Below, one piece after another: positions 52,839 through 62,606 of a DNA stretch of 64,000 nucleotides. The position numbers and the translations under genes are program-made. Each line of letters starts with the position of its first letter. Within the stretch, counting starts at the first letter, position 1. This stretch comes from JAGWBJ01 sp964291465. GTDB lineage: Bacteria; Chloroflexota; Dehalococcoidia; Lucifugimonadales; JAGWBF01. The stretch covers positions 62,001-126,000 of the forward strand of contig OZ219943.1 in NCBI GenBank assembly GCA_964291465.2, read 5' to 3'. The notes under the pieces are model-generated. The model saw nothing but the letters and a program-made list of their open reading frames with translations, had not been told where the DNA came from and searched no databases.

Positions 52839-53516
52839 ATGAGCGGCACGGTACTGATAATCGAAGACGATACACGGATTGCGAACTGGGTCAAGGTGTA
52901 CTTCGAGCGGGCGGGATTCTCTCCTGAGGTTGCTCACGACGGCGAAACCGGTCTGGCCCTGGCCCGCGACCTGGCCCCGGACCTGATAATCCTAGATCTG
53001 ATGCTTCCCCGTCTCGATGGGATGGAGCTGTGCAGAATCCTGCGCCGGGAGTCCGACGTTCCGATAATCATGCTGACGGCCAGGGAAGCCCCCACCGAGA
53101 GAATCTCCGGCCTGGACAGCGGGGCCGACGATTACGTCGTCAAGCCCTTCGACCCTGATGAGGTCATTGCCCGGGCGCAAGCCTTGCTGCGCCGGGTCAA
53201 GGACAGGGTCCAGCGGGTCCTGACACACGGCAACATAACGTTGAACGAGACCACCGGGGTCGTGATAGTCGATGAGGAGCCCGTGCCGCTGAGCCAGGCG
53301 CAGCTTGCCCTGCTGTCAACGTTCATGCGTCATCCCAACCAGGTGCTCACCCGCGACCAGCTGATCTCCTTGACCTTCCACGATGAATTCGACGGGTTGG
53401 ACCGGGCCATCGACAGCCAGGTCGCGCGACTGAGAAAGCAGATCGACAGGTACGGCAACCAGCCTATTCAGACGGTTTACGGCATCGGATACAGGTTCGC
53501 GGTGGAGAACGAGTGA
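52839..53516 (+). CDS. OmpR/PhoB family response regulator
   Basis: From the ATG at 52839 the product has 225 residues; a longer upstream frame runs through the hairpins and is not conserved. The receiver domain has TVLIIEDDTRIANWVKVYF (acidic pair), the phosphorylated Asp in LIILDLMLPRLDGME, Thr in IIMLTAREAPTERI and Lys in YVVKPFDPDEV. The C-terminal winged helix shows LSQAQLALLSTFMRHPNQVL, RAIDSQVARLRKQID and IQTVYGIGYRF. Its TGA overlaps the kinase ATG by one base, so the pair is translationally coupled. Targets are unknown; the adjacent lipoprotein is an obvious candidate. Confidence 0.95.
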   Translation: MSGTVLIIEDDTRIANWVKVYFERAGFSPEVAHDGETGLALARDLAPDLIILDLMLPRLDGMELCRILRRESDVPIIMLTAREAPTERISGLDSGADDYVVKPFDPDEVIARAQALLRRVKDRVQRVLTHGNITLNETTGVVIVDEEPVPLSQAQLALLSTFMRHPNQVLTRDQLISLTFHDEFDGLDRAIDSQVARLRKQIDRYGNQPIQTVYGIGYRFAVENE

Positions 53517-54921
53517 TGTCGCTGCGCTGGCGAATCATGGTGTCAACCGTCCTTGTCGTCGTCCTCACCGTCCTGACCAGCGTAGGCGTGGGCTACTATG
53601 CCACCCAGTCCCGTCTGGGAGTCTTCGTGGACCGGATAGGCAGCGACGAGGCGGTCCAACTGGCCCGGAATCTGACCAGGGAGTATACGGCCGTCGGCGG
53701 TTGGGCAACGGCGGACGTGGTGCTCTCCGAGGCCGGATACGCCTACGGTGCAGCCCCGGAGCAGGAGCGGTCCGAGGGGAGAGAGGGAGAACACTCCGAG
53801 TCGCTTCACCATGACCAGGTTCGAGTCGTCATCATCGGAGCTGATGGACGTGTGGTCAGTGACAATCGGTCCGAGCTGCCGCCCGGGACCGCTGTGTCCG
53901 ACCTGGATGGGCATCGCGAGACGGTCTTCGATTTGAGCTCGGACCTGCCCGTGGGACACGTCTACGTGGACGTGAACCAAGAACTGCTGTCCACCGAGTC
54001 TCGCGGGTTTCTCAGCACGCTCCTGTACATCATTGTGGCTGGTGGAGCACTGACCGCCGGCGTCGCCATACTTCTGGCCCTGTGGCTGTCGAAACGGATC
54101 ACGGCCCCGGTAACTGCCCTGACGGAAGCATCCCAGGCAATCGCCCAGGGGACACGACCAAGCTGCCGGTGGCGTCCTCGGACGAGCTGGGCCGCATGAG
54201 TGCCGCTTTCAACCAAATGACATCCACCCTGGAGATGCAGCGCGAGCTGCGCCGGCGGCTGATAAACGACGTCTCACACGAGCTGAACACCCCGCTGAGC
54301 GTCATCAAGCTGGAGGCTATAGGCCTGCGCGACGGCCTGCAAACCCCCGATAGCGCCTCCGATCACATCATCCAGGAGGTGGACCGGCTGGGCGGCATCG
54401 TAACCGACCTGGACTGGCTTGCGGAGACCGACAGTGGTGAGTTGAGACTCTCCGTTGAAGCGACCCCAGTTAGGGGGCTGCTCACCAGTGAGGTGGACCG
54501 CTGGCAGCCTCAGTCTCAGGCACGGCAGATCGCACTCTCGTTGCAGATGTCCAGCGAGCTGCCGGACCTGCCCTTGGACCGGATGCGCATGAGCCAGGCG
54601 TTGGGGAACGTCATCAGCAACGCCATCACCTGCACCGAGGCCGGTGGAAGCATCGTCGTCAGAGGGCGGATGGAAGGCGAAGAGGAGTTGGCTATCTCGA
54701 TCACCGACGACGGGACCGGCATCGACGCTGCAGACCTTCCCCATGTCTTCGACCGCTTCTACCGCACCGATCGGTCTCGCAGCCAAGGGGTAGGTGGAAC
54801 GGGCCTCGGACTGGCCATAGCCAGGGCCATAGTCGAGGCGCATGGTGGCACGGTCGCACTGGCAAGCGACGGGCCTGGACAGGGTGTCATCGTGACGATC
54901 CGGCTTCCCCTGGACAAGTGA
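53516..54921 (+). CDS. membrane sensor histidine kinase (single-base frameshift)
   Basis: The ATG at 53516 overlaps the regulator's stop. The first frame encodes TM1 (VSTVLVVVLTVLTSVGVG), a sensor region of about 130 residues, TM2 (GGALTAGVAILLALWLS) and the start of HAMP (ITAPVTALTEASQAIAQG), then shifts. The next frame picks up at TTKLPVASSDELGRMSAAFN with the phosphoacceptor site NDVSHELNTPLSVIKLEA, N box GNVISNAITC, DDGTGIDAADL and GGTGLGLAIARAIVEAHGG. Restoring one G to the GGGG at about 54150 gives an intact 468-residue kinase. It should sense an extracytoplasmic signal and phosphorylate the regulator upstream. Confidence 0.88.
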
Positions 54922-55130
54922 CGATAGTCGCCCTGGCGGCGGTGCTCGACCTTGACCGTTGGCCCCCGGCTAACCTCCGCGCCGTCCTCACGTTGCGCAC
55001 ACGTGTGATCCCCCATGCGGATTGAGACCTGACCCAAGAAGGATGAACCCTCGTAAGAATAGCGAGGTGACTGCTCGCCGTGGCATATGCGCAGCCCGGC
55101 ATGAGGTGTGGGGCGCCGCTGGCGGCGAGC

Positions 55131-58100
55131 CTAAGCCCGCCGGCCGGTGGCGTGGACGATGCCGACGGCAATAGTGACGAGGGTCACTCCACCCAAGGCA
55201 ACCATTAGGATGGCCCAGACCGGGACCCGGCCTCCCCGCTCGCCTCCTCGGGCGGCCCCAGGGGCAGGGGTGGATGGCGCGGGCTCCGCGGCCGCAGGGG
55301 CAGGGGTGGGCCGCGCGGCCTCCGTGGACGCCGAGACCAGCGTGGGTGCTGGGGTCGAGGCCGCCGTGGGCGCGGGTTTGGCCGTCGCCGAAGGCCCGGC
55401 CGTAGGGACCAGCGTGGGCGTGGGGGCCGCCGTCGCCGTCGGCGCGGGGAGCGGCGCGGGCCTGGCCATGGGAACCGCTGTGGGTGTGGACGTCGGGGCC
55501 AGAAGCGTCGGGGCCGGCGTAGCCACAGGCAGCGGTGTGGCCGTGGGCACCGGTACTGGCGTCGGCTTAGGCGTGGGCACGGGTGTGGGCACCGGAGTCG
55601 GAACCGCCGTGGGTTTGGGCGTCGCCGTGGGTATGGGTACAGCCTGCTGGACGGCCACCGCCGTGTAGGTGGAGAACCCTCCGGCCTCCCGGGTGAACGT
55701 GGCTATTATCTCGTACCGGTCGGTGCCGGAGATAGCCTGCACAGTGACCGTGTCCGGCAGGAACACCTCTTTCTGCTCGTCCAGCTTGACGATGGTTATC
55801 TCCTTGCCCTCCACCAGCCGGCCCTCCACCCACGCCCGGCTCACCTCCATCCGCACGGTGCTATCCCCCAGGTCCGCGTTGTCCAGGTTCACCCGGGTGA
55901 CCTGCACCGAGAAGGCCACGTCCGTACCGGGGTCCTCGACGAAGCCGTTCTCCCGGGCTTGGGAGGCCGCCAGGCTGAACACCGCCCCGGAGTCCGGAAC
56001 CAGCTCCCTCGCGTCCTTGGCGAACCTTACCTCCAGGGCTGCGCCCTTGCCGGGCAGGGCGGAGAGCTCGACCTGGAACTGGGCATCGATCTCCGTGACA
56101 TCCACTGGGCCGCCGGTGAGCAGCTCTACGCCGGGCTCGTTGGGCGTCAGCTCCAGGGTCATGCCGCTGAACACCACCTCCAGCTGCCCGTCCTTGGGCA
56201 CCAGGTGGGCATTGCCCTTCACCATCAAGGTCTCGTCCATCTGGACGGCGGCCGCCCTGTTCCCCTCCTCGTCGGGGGCCGCGATGGTCACGTTGCCCAG
56301 GGTCAGAGCCTGGTCGACATCGGATAGGTCGTCGTCGGAGTCGAGGCCGGCGGCCGAGACCGTCAGAATGAGGATACCCTTCTGGTCGCCGGGCTCGATG
56401 ACGGCTTTGTCGACCTTCACGGTCACCCCGTCCGCCGCCCGGTCCAAGGCGTCCTCCAAAGCACGTTTCTGGTCAGCCGTCACGCCGGTCTCGGTGATGA
56501 AGGCCGAGGTCGCCGGCGCCGTGGCCGCGGTGGGGGTGGGCTCAGGTGTGGGCGTCGGGACGGGAGTAGGCGTAGGCGTAGGCGTAGGCGTGGGCGTGGG
56601 GGTGGGTGTCGGCTGGCGTGACGGAGCGCTGGCGCGCACACTGACCGTCACCAGCTTGTTCACGTCGCCAGCGCCGCCACCCGAGGCCCAGAAGCATATC
56701 CACTTCCTACCGCTGTCCAGCCGCCCGAAGCTCAGGGGCACGTCGTTGGTACCGTCGTTGAACTGGGTCTCCCCTTCGGTGTAGTCGTAGGCCCCGCTGG
56801 GCACAGAGGCGGCGCACGCCAGCTTGCCCTCGGCGTCCTCGGGCGGCGGGCCGTAGGCCGTGTCCTCCTCGTCTCGGTCGTAGAGCTGGACCTTCCAGAT
56901 GGTGTCGCTGGCCGGCTCCTGGTTGTCGGTGGCGCTGATGCGCGAGGTGACGCGGCTGCGGTTGCCCATGATCCTGACCACCCGGTTCAGGGCGATGCCG
57001 GTTACCTCCCGGGATGCCACGCCAACGTCGCCGTCCCCGTCGGTGCTCCAGAAGCAGATATGCTGGCCGTTCAGGGCCTCATCGTCCAGGTCGATGACTG
57101 TGCCCTCCCTGTAGTTCCTGGTGCTGCCGGGCACGGGGGCAACGCAGTCGGCGACGGCGTCCAGTAACTTGTACCGCATGGTGGTGCGGCCCGTCACGTC
57201 GTCACTGGCGCTGACGCGCTGTATGGTGCCTATGTCCGGGTCGTCGTCAGCTATGTCCACGTTGACGGCGGTGATGCTCACGGCCGGCGCCCGGATATTT
57301 TGTATCGCGACTGAGGAGGCGTTGCCCACATTGCCGATGAGGTCGCTGGTCCAGAAGCAGACGTACTTGCCGTTGTCGGCGGTCCGGGTGACGGTGACGT
57401 CGGTCCCCGGGGTGTAGGGCCTAGTCCCGGATGGGAGAGTCGCGCCGCAGGGAAAGTCCGCGGAGGCGTCCACGTCGGCAGCGTCGACGATCTTCCAGCG
57501 CCAGTTGGTCGCGCGGGCCTGGTCACCGGTCGCGGCCACGGCGCTAAAGACTCGCTCGACGGTGGAGATGTCCTGGCTCGGCGGGTTGGTCACGTCGATC
57601 TCGATGGGCATTACCTGGATCCTGGCGAGGGCAGCGGATACAGCCACCGTCGTCACTCGGCCTGGGTAGCTGTCGTCCTTGACGGCGAAGCAGACGAGAT
57701 GCGCGTTGTCGTCGTTGGAGCGGAAAACGACCGACTGGCCCTCGGTGTAGGGCGTCAGGCCCGATATGGAGGCCACGCACTCTGTGTCCGATTTCACCAG
57801 CTTCCAACCCCAGACGGAGTCGCCGTCAAAGTTGTCCCGGGCGCCGACGGTGCGGGATGTGGCGTCACTCGTCTGGCTACCCGGTCCCCAGATGGTAATG
57901 GTCGGCGCACCCACTACGTTGGTGATCCGCGATGACGCCTTCTTGACGATGTTGGGCGGCATGGCAGAGTCCCGGGCCCAGAAGCAGACGTACCCGTCGC
58001 CGGTCACCACCACCGGGGAATTGCCGGTGAACAGGGTGTTGGAGTAGCTGCCCGCATACATGCGGGTGTCCGAGTCCCCCGTGTCCAAGGCGGAGCAGCT

Positions 58101-61100
58101 GCTGGAACTCTGGATCCTGTACCACATGCTCACCTCGCTGGCGTCCGTGGCCATGGCCTTCACCAGCCGGTTGCGGGTCTGGCCCTGTCGGGTGGTGTCC
58201 GACAGGGTAGAGGTAGAGAAGTCGTAGGTCTGGAAACCGATGCCGATAGCCGGCTCCCGGGTGTCCAGGTTGGCTATCTTGTCCGTGTTGGCCTTGCCCA
58301 CGTTGCCCGCCGCGTCGGTGGCCCAGAAGCAGACCCACCTGTTGTTGTCACCCTCGTCGCTGAAGACGATCTCGTCACCAGGGGTGTAGGGGACGGCGCC
58401 GCTGGGCACGGCGTCGTCGCACGTCGCCGCGTCGCCGGTACTCGCCGGCGTGATTGTCTCGTAGTGGAAGGTGACCGGGTTGTCCGCGTCGGTCAGGCCT
58501 GAGGGCGTCGGGTCACTGACCGTGGCGCTGAAGGTACGAGAGATGCCCGGGGACGTTTGGTTGGGGTTGGTGACGGTGATGGCCGGGGGAGTGCGGTCGA
58601 TGCCCGCGACCTGGGCGGACGCCTTGGCCAATATGTGTGGGGTCGGCGTGTTGTCATCCGCGACATCGTCGTCCGCTACCACGAAGCAGACGAACTTGCC
58701 GTTGCTCGCCTCGGTGTCCAGGGTGATGTCTTCGCCCTCCGTGTAGTCCGTCATGCCCGCCAGCGTCGTCGTGCAGTCGCCTGTGGATGCCACCAGCTTC
58801 CAGTCCCACTCGGACCTGCCTCGGAAGTTGTCCGTGGCGCTGAACGTCCGCGTCTTGGCAGCACCGGTCTGGGCCGGGTTGACTATGGCCATTACGTGGT
58901 TCTCACGGCCCACCACACCACTGGTCACACCGGAGACTCCGCTGACGACGTTCGGCGGCGTGGCCCCGTCCTGGGCCCAGAAGCATACCCTCCTGTTGTT
59001 TTCCCGCACCACGACGGCGCGGTCGGGTGTGAAGGTGTCGGTGTTGGCGTCGTAGCTGCCCGGGTACACCGAAACGCCCTGGCGAAGGGTGGTGCCGTCG
59101 GCCTCGAAGGGGCCGGCTGCGCACTGCGTGCCGGTCTGAATCTCGTACCACATGCTGACCGTGCTGGCGTCCGTGGTAATTGCCTTCACCAGACGGGCCC
59201 GCGTCTCGACGGCCGTAGGTTGGAGCTCAGCCATGGTGACGGCTATCGTGGGCGCCTCGGTGTCCAGGTTGGCTATCTTGTCCGTGTTGGCCTTGCCCAC
59301 GTTGCCCGCCGCGTCGGTGGCCCAGAAGCAGACCCATTTATTGTTGTCCGCCTCGTCGCTGAAGACGACCTCGTCACCAGAGGTGTAGGGGACGGCGCCG
59401 CCTGTGTGCGGGTCGTCCGGGCAGGACGGGGAGCCGGCCGGTTGGACCGGCGAGACGGTCCGGCGCACCATGGTGATGGTGTTGGTCACGCCCGTTGGCG
59501 GTTCCGGTGTGTCGCTGTAGGTCGCACTGAAGGTACGGGAGATGCCCGGGGACGTTTGGTTGGGGTTGGTGACCGTGATGGTCGGGGGAGTGCGGTCGAT
59601 GCCCGTGACCCGGGCGGACACCTTGGCCAATATGTGCGGGGTCGGCGTGTTGTCATCCGAGACATCGTCGTCCGCTACCACAAAGCAGACGAACTTGCCG
59701 TTGCTCGCCTCGGTGTCCAGGGTGATGTCTTCGCCCTCCGTGTAGTCCGTCATGCCCGCCAGCGTCGTCGTGCAGTCGCCTGTGGATGCCACCAGCTTCC
59801 AGTCCCACTCGGACCTGCCTCGGAAGTTGTCCGTGGCGCTGAACGTCCTCGTCTTGGCAACATTGGTCTGGGCCGGGTTGACTATGGTCATTGCGTGGTT
59901 CTCGCGGCCCACCACACCACTGGTCAAACCGGAGACTCCGCTGACGACGTTGGGCGGCGTGGCCCCGTCCTGGGCCCAGAAGCATACCCTCTTGTTGTTT
60001 TCCCGCACCACGACGGCGCGGTCGGGTGTGAAGGTGTCGGTGTTGGCGTCGTAGCTGCCCGGGTACACCGAAACGCCCTGGCGAAGGGTGGTGCCGTCGG
60101 CCTCGAAGGGGCCGGCTGCGCACTGCGTGCCGGTCTGAATCTCGTACCACATGCTGACCGTGCTGGCGTCCGTGGTAATTGCCTTCACCAGACGGGCCCG
60201 CGTCTCGACGGCCGTAGGGTGGAGCTCAGCCATGGTGACGGCTATCGTGGGCGCCTCGGTGTCCAGGTTGGCTATCTTGTCCGTGTTGGCCTTGCCCACG
60301 TTGCCCGCCGCGTCGGTGGCCCAGAAGCAGACCCACTTGTTGTTGTCCGCCTCGTCGCTAAACACGATGTCGTCACCAGAGGTGTAGGGGGTCGCGCCGT
60401 TGGGCACGGCGTCGTCGCACGACGCCGCGTCGCCGGTGCTCGCCGGCGTGATTATCTCGTACTGGAATGTGACCGGGTTGTCCGCGTCAGTCAGGCCTGA
60501 GGGCGTCGGGTCAGTGACCGTGGCGCTGAAGGTACGGGAGGTGCCCACGGCCACCTGGCTGGCGGGGTTGGTGACGGTAATGCCCGGGGGAGTGCGGTCG
60601 ATGCCCGAGACCCGGGCGGACGCCTTGGCCAATATATGCGGGTCCGGCGTGTTGTCATCTGCGACATCGTCGTCCGCTACCACGAAGCAGACGAACTTGC
60701 CGTTGCTCGCCTCGGTGTCCAAGGTGATGTCTTCGCCCTCCGTGTAGTCCGTCATGCCCGCCAGCGTCGTCGTGCAGTCGCCTGTGGATGCCACCAGCTT
60801 CCAGTCCCACTCGGACCTGCCTCGGAAGTTGTCCCTGGCGGTGAACGTCCGCGTCTTGGCAACGCTGGTCTGGGCCGGGTTGACTATGGTCATTGCGTGG
60901 TTCTCGCGGCCCACCACACCGCTGGTCAAACCAGAGACTTCGCTGACGACGTTGGGCGGCGTGGTCCCGTCCTGGGCCCAGAAGCATACCCTCCTGTTGT
61001 TTTCCCGCACCACGACGGCGCGGTCGGGTGTGAAGGTGTCGGTGTTGGCGTCGTAGCTGCCCGCGTACACCAAAACGCCCTGGCGCAGGGTGGTGCCGTC

Positions 61101-62411
61101 GGCCTCGAAGGGGCCGGCTGCGCACCGCGTGCCGGTCTGAATCTCGTACCACATGCTGACCGTGCTGGCGTCCCTGGCCGTTGCCTTCACCAGACGGGCC
61201 CGCGTCTCGACGGCCGTAGGGTGGAGCTCAGCCATAGTGACGGTTATCGTGGGCGCCTCGGTGTCCAGGTTGGCTATCTTGTCCGTGTTGGCCTTGCCCA
61301 CGTTGCCCGCCGCGTCGGTGGCCCAGAAGCAGACCCATTTATTGTTGTCCGCCTCGTCGCTGAAGACGATCTCGTCACCCGAGGTGTAGGGGGTCGCGCC
61401 GTTGGGCACGGCGTCGTCGCACGACGCCGCGTCGCCGGTGCTCGCCGGCGTGATCGTCTCGTGCTGGAATGTGATCGGGTTGTCCGCGTCGGTCAGGCCT
61501 GAGGGCGTCGGGTCAGTGACCGTGGCGCTGAAGGTACGGGAGGTGCCTGGGGCTACCTGGCTGGCGGGGTTGGTGACCATGATGGTTGGCGCAGTCAGGT
61601 CGATGCCCTGGACCCGTTGGGAGATGGCCGCCGTAAGATTGGGATCGTCTCCCTCGTTGTCCTTGATCCAGAAGCAGACGTACTTGCCGTTGTCGGACTC
61701 AGCGGTCAGCGTTACGCCGAGGGGCGCGTAGGCCGTGCCGTCGGCGGGGTAGTCGGCGTCGCAGGTGGCGGCGGTCTGCGCCTTCCACACCAAGAGGTGT
61801 GGGACGCCGCCCGTCTGCGTAACCCTTATGTTGCGCGACTGGGCGGGCCTCGTCTGGTCCGGGTTGGTCACCGTCAGCGATGCTGGGGTGGTGTCGATTC
61901 CGGTGACCTGGTCGGAGACGGCCTTGGCCGTGTTGGGCCCGCCGTCGTTGTCGGTGGATCTATCGGTGGACCAGAAGCAGAGGTACTTGCCGTTGTCACC
62001 CTCGCTACGGAAGACGATTTCGTCGCCCTCGGTGTAGGTATAGAGATCAGGGCTAAGGGGGGGTGTGTCGGTGCAGTCTGCCGCGTTATCTGTGATCAGC
62101 CTGTACCACCTGGTCTCACCGGGGTCATCGTCGGTGGCGCTGAAGGCGCGACTCCGGGCGGGGGTGGTCTGGGAGGGGTTGTTCACCGTTATCACCGGCG
62201 CGGTGGTGTCCTCCTGGGCGCGGGCGTCCCCGGGCCAGAGGAGCAGGGCCAGGGCCCCCGCTACGAGTGCCATTAGGGCGGCGGCGCCCATCCCAGGGGA
62301 TCCACGCAACGGCCTCGAGAGTGTTGCTGAAAGGTACGCCCCGGAGAAGGCACATCTATACCGTTGCAGTTGCCCGCGGTGGGGACGGGGGCTTGGCAAT
62401 TGTGACCGCAC
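55131..62411 (-). CDS. giant repetitive cell-surface protein with C-terminal membrane anchor
   Basis: The frame opens at a GTG at 62411; an internal ATG at 62291 begins MGAAALMALVAGALALLLWP-GDARA, a clear signal peptide, and is the likelier start (2386 residues). About 1,880 residues then form roughly 15-18 related beta units of 90-115 residues, typically starting TVTNPxQT and SRTFSATD, with a W(D/R)WKL core and ending VCFWATD; each has about two Cys that could pair. A Pro-Thr stretch (near 56530-56625), a different C-terminal domain (DQKRALEDALDRAADGVTVK onward), a second Pro/Thr/Ala-rich linker (near 55290-55650) and a final membrane span (VWAILMVALGGVTLVTIAVG) with basic tail RRA follow. 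Three copies of a ~1 kb unit are nearly identical in DNA. It is likely an adhesin or surface stalk; the fold is probably Ig-like. No enzyme motif. Confidence 0.88.
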   Translation of the reverse strand: MRSQLPSPRPHRGQLQRYRCAFSGAYLSATLSRPLRGSPGMGAAALMALVAGALALLLWPGDARAQEDTTAPVITVNNPSQTTPARSRAFSATDDDPGETRWYRLITDNAADCTDTPPLSPDLYTYTEGDEIVFRSEGDNGKYLCFWSTDRSTDNDGGPNTAKAVSDQVTGIDTTPASLTVTNPDQTRPAQSRNIRVTQTGGVPHLLVWKAQTAATCDADYPADGTAYAPLGVTLTAESDNGKYVCFWIKDNEGDDPNLTAAISQRVQGIDLTAPTIMVTNPASQVAPGTSRTFSATVTDPTPSGLTDADNPITFQHETITPASTGDAASCDDAVPNGATPYTSGDEIVFSDEADNNKWVCFWATDAAGNVGKANTDKIANLDTEAPTITVTMAELHPTAVETRARLVKATARDASTVSMWYEIQTGTRCAAGPFEADGTTLRQGVLVYAGSYDANTDTFTPDRAVVVRENNRRVCFWAQDGTTPPNVVSEVSGLTSGVVGRENHAMTIVNPAQTSVAKTRTFTARDNFRGRSEWDWKLVASTGDCTTTLAGMTDYTEGEDITLDTEASNGKFVCFVVADDDVADDNTPDPHILAKASARVSGIDRTPPGITVTNPASQVAVGTSRTFSATVTDPTPSGLTDADNPVTFQYEIITPASTGDAASCDDAVPNGATPYTSGDDIVFSDEADNNKWVCFWATDAAGNVGKANTDKIANLDTEAPTIAVTMAELHPTAVETRARLVKAITTDASTVSMWYEIQTGTQCAAGPFEADGTTLRQGVSVYPGSYDANTDTFTPDRAVVVRENNKRVCFWAQDGATPPNVVSGVSGLTSGVVGRENHAMTIVNPAQTNVAKTRTFSATDNFRGRSEWDWKLVASTGDCTTTLAGMTDYTEGEDITLDTEASNGKFVCFVVADDDVSDDNTPTPHILAKVSARVTGIDRTPPTITVTNPNQTSPGISRTFSATYSDTPEPPTGVTNTITMVRRTVSPVQPAGSPSCPDDPHTGGAVPYTSGDEVVFSDEADNNKWVCFWATDAAGNVGKANTDKIANLDTEAPTIAVTMAELQPTAVETRARLVKAITTDASTVSMWYEIQTGTQCAAGPFEADGTTLRQGVSVYPGSYDANTDTFTPDRAVVVRENNRRVCFWAQDGATPPNVVSGVSGVTSGVVGRENHVMAIVNPAQTGAAKTRTFSATDNFRGRSEWDWKLVASTGDCTTTLAGMTDYTEGEDITLDTEASNGKFVCFVVADDDVADDNTPTPHILAKASAQVAGIDRTPPAITVTNPNQTSPGISRTFSATVSDPTPSGLTDADNPVTFHYETITPASTGDAATCDDAVPSGAVPYTPGDEIVFSDEGDNNRWVCFWATDAAGNVGKANTDKIANLDTREPAIGIGFQTYDFSTSTLSDTTRQGQTRNRLVKAMATDASEVSMWYRIQSSSSCSALDTGDSDTRMYAGSYSNTLFTGNSPVVVTGDGYVCFWARDSAMPPNIVKKASSRITNVVGAPTITIWGPGSQTSDATSRTVGARDNFDGDSVWGWKLVKSDTECVASISGLTPYTEGQSVVFRSNDDNAHLVCFAVKDDSYPGRVTTVAVSAALARIQVMPIEIDVTNPPSQDISTVERVFSAVAATGDQARATNWRWKIVDAADVDASADFPCGATLPSGTRPYTPGTDVTVTRTADNGKYVCFWTSDLIGNVGNASSVAIQNIRAPAVSITAVNVDIADDDPDIGTIQRVSASDDVTGRTTMRYKLLDAVADCVAPVPGSTRNYREGTVIDLDDEALNGQHICFWSTDGDGDVGVASREVTGIALNRVVRIMGNRSRVTSRISATDNQEPASDTIWKVQLYDRDEEDTAYGPPPEDAEGKLACAASVPSGAYDYTEGETQFNDGTNDVPLSFGRLDSGRKWICFWASGGGAGDVNKLVTVSVRASAPSRQPTPTPTPTPTPTPTPTPVPTPTPEPTPTAATAPATSAFITETGVTADQKRALEDALDRAADGVTVKVDKAVIEPGDQKGILILTVSAAGLDSDDDLSDVDQALTLGNVTIAAPDEEGNRAAAVQMDETLMVKGNAHLVPKDGQLEVVFSGMTLELTPNEPGVELLTGGPVDVTEIDAQFQVELSALPGKGAALEVRFAKDARELVPDSGAVFSLAASQARENGFVEDPGTDVAFSVQVTRVNLDNADLGDSTVRMEVSRAWVEGRLVEGKEITIVKLDEQKEVFLPDTVTVQAISGTDRYEIIATFTREAGGFSTYTAVAVQQAVPIPTATPKPTAVPTPVPTPVPTPKPTPVPVPTATPLPVATPAPTLLAPTSTPTAVPMARPAPLPAPTATAAPTPTLVPTAGPSATAKPAPTAASTPAPTLVSASTEAARPTPAPAAAEPAPSTPAPGAARGGERGGRVPVWAILMVALGGVTLVTIAVGIVHATGRRA
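58529..61528 (-). repeat. three tandem ~1.0-kb repeats inside the surface protein gene
   Basis: The phrase around GAAGGTACGGGAGATGCCC recurs at about 58529, 59529, 60528 and 61528, and matching internal points lie 999-1002 bases apart, an exact multiple of three (333-334 residues). Long stretches between copies are identical or differ at scattered bases. Each unit codes for three of the ~110-residue domains. Such repeats can expand or contract by recombination and can also be collapsed in assembly. Confidence 0.85.
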
Positions 62412-62470
62412 CGTGAATCACAAGCCACTTTGCATGAAAGTAACGTGCTTACACGGTATCCCACAGCATG

Positions 62471-62499
62471 GCGGGTGTCAATGAACGGGACACCCCCGC
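62471..62499. terminator. GC-rich hairpin between chelatase-like and surface-protein genes
   Basis: GCGGGTGTC (62471-62479) pairs with GACACCCCCGC (62489-62499) allowing two extra C bases. It lies 110 bases past the stop of the chelatase-like gene on the minus strand, where a terminator would be expected, but no T-run follows. The rest of the 62412-62606 gap shows nothing else I can name. Confidence 0.35.
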
Positions 62500-62606
62500 A
62501 TGACACCTGTTTCACATATGAGGAAGGTGGTAGCCACCACAGCGGTCCAAGTAAAGTCGTCTTCCGTCAGGTAAGGTTGAATGCGTGGGGGCGACTCCCG
62601 GTTTCG

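Noticed and set aside
55290..55660. Short direct repeats that could suggest a CRISPR array
   Set aside because: They are in-frame Pro-Thr/Pro-Ala codons of the surface protein linker, with no spacer-repeat structure and no cas genes nearby.
58557..60500. 647-codon plus-strand frame with repeated sequence
   Set aside because: It is the antisense image of the tandem repeats in the surface protein gene; it repeats only because the true gene does.
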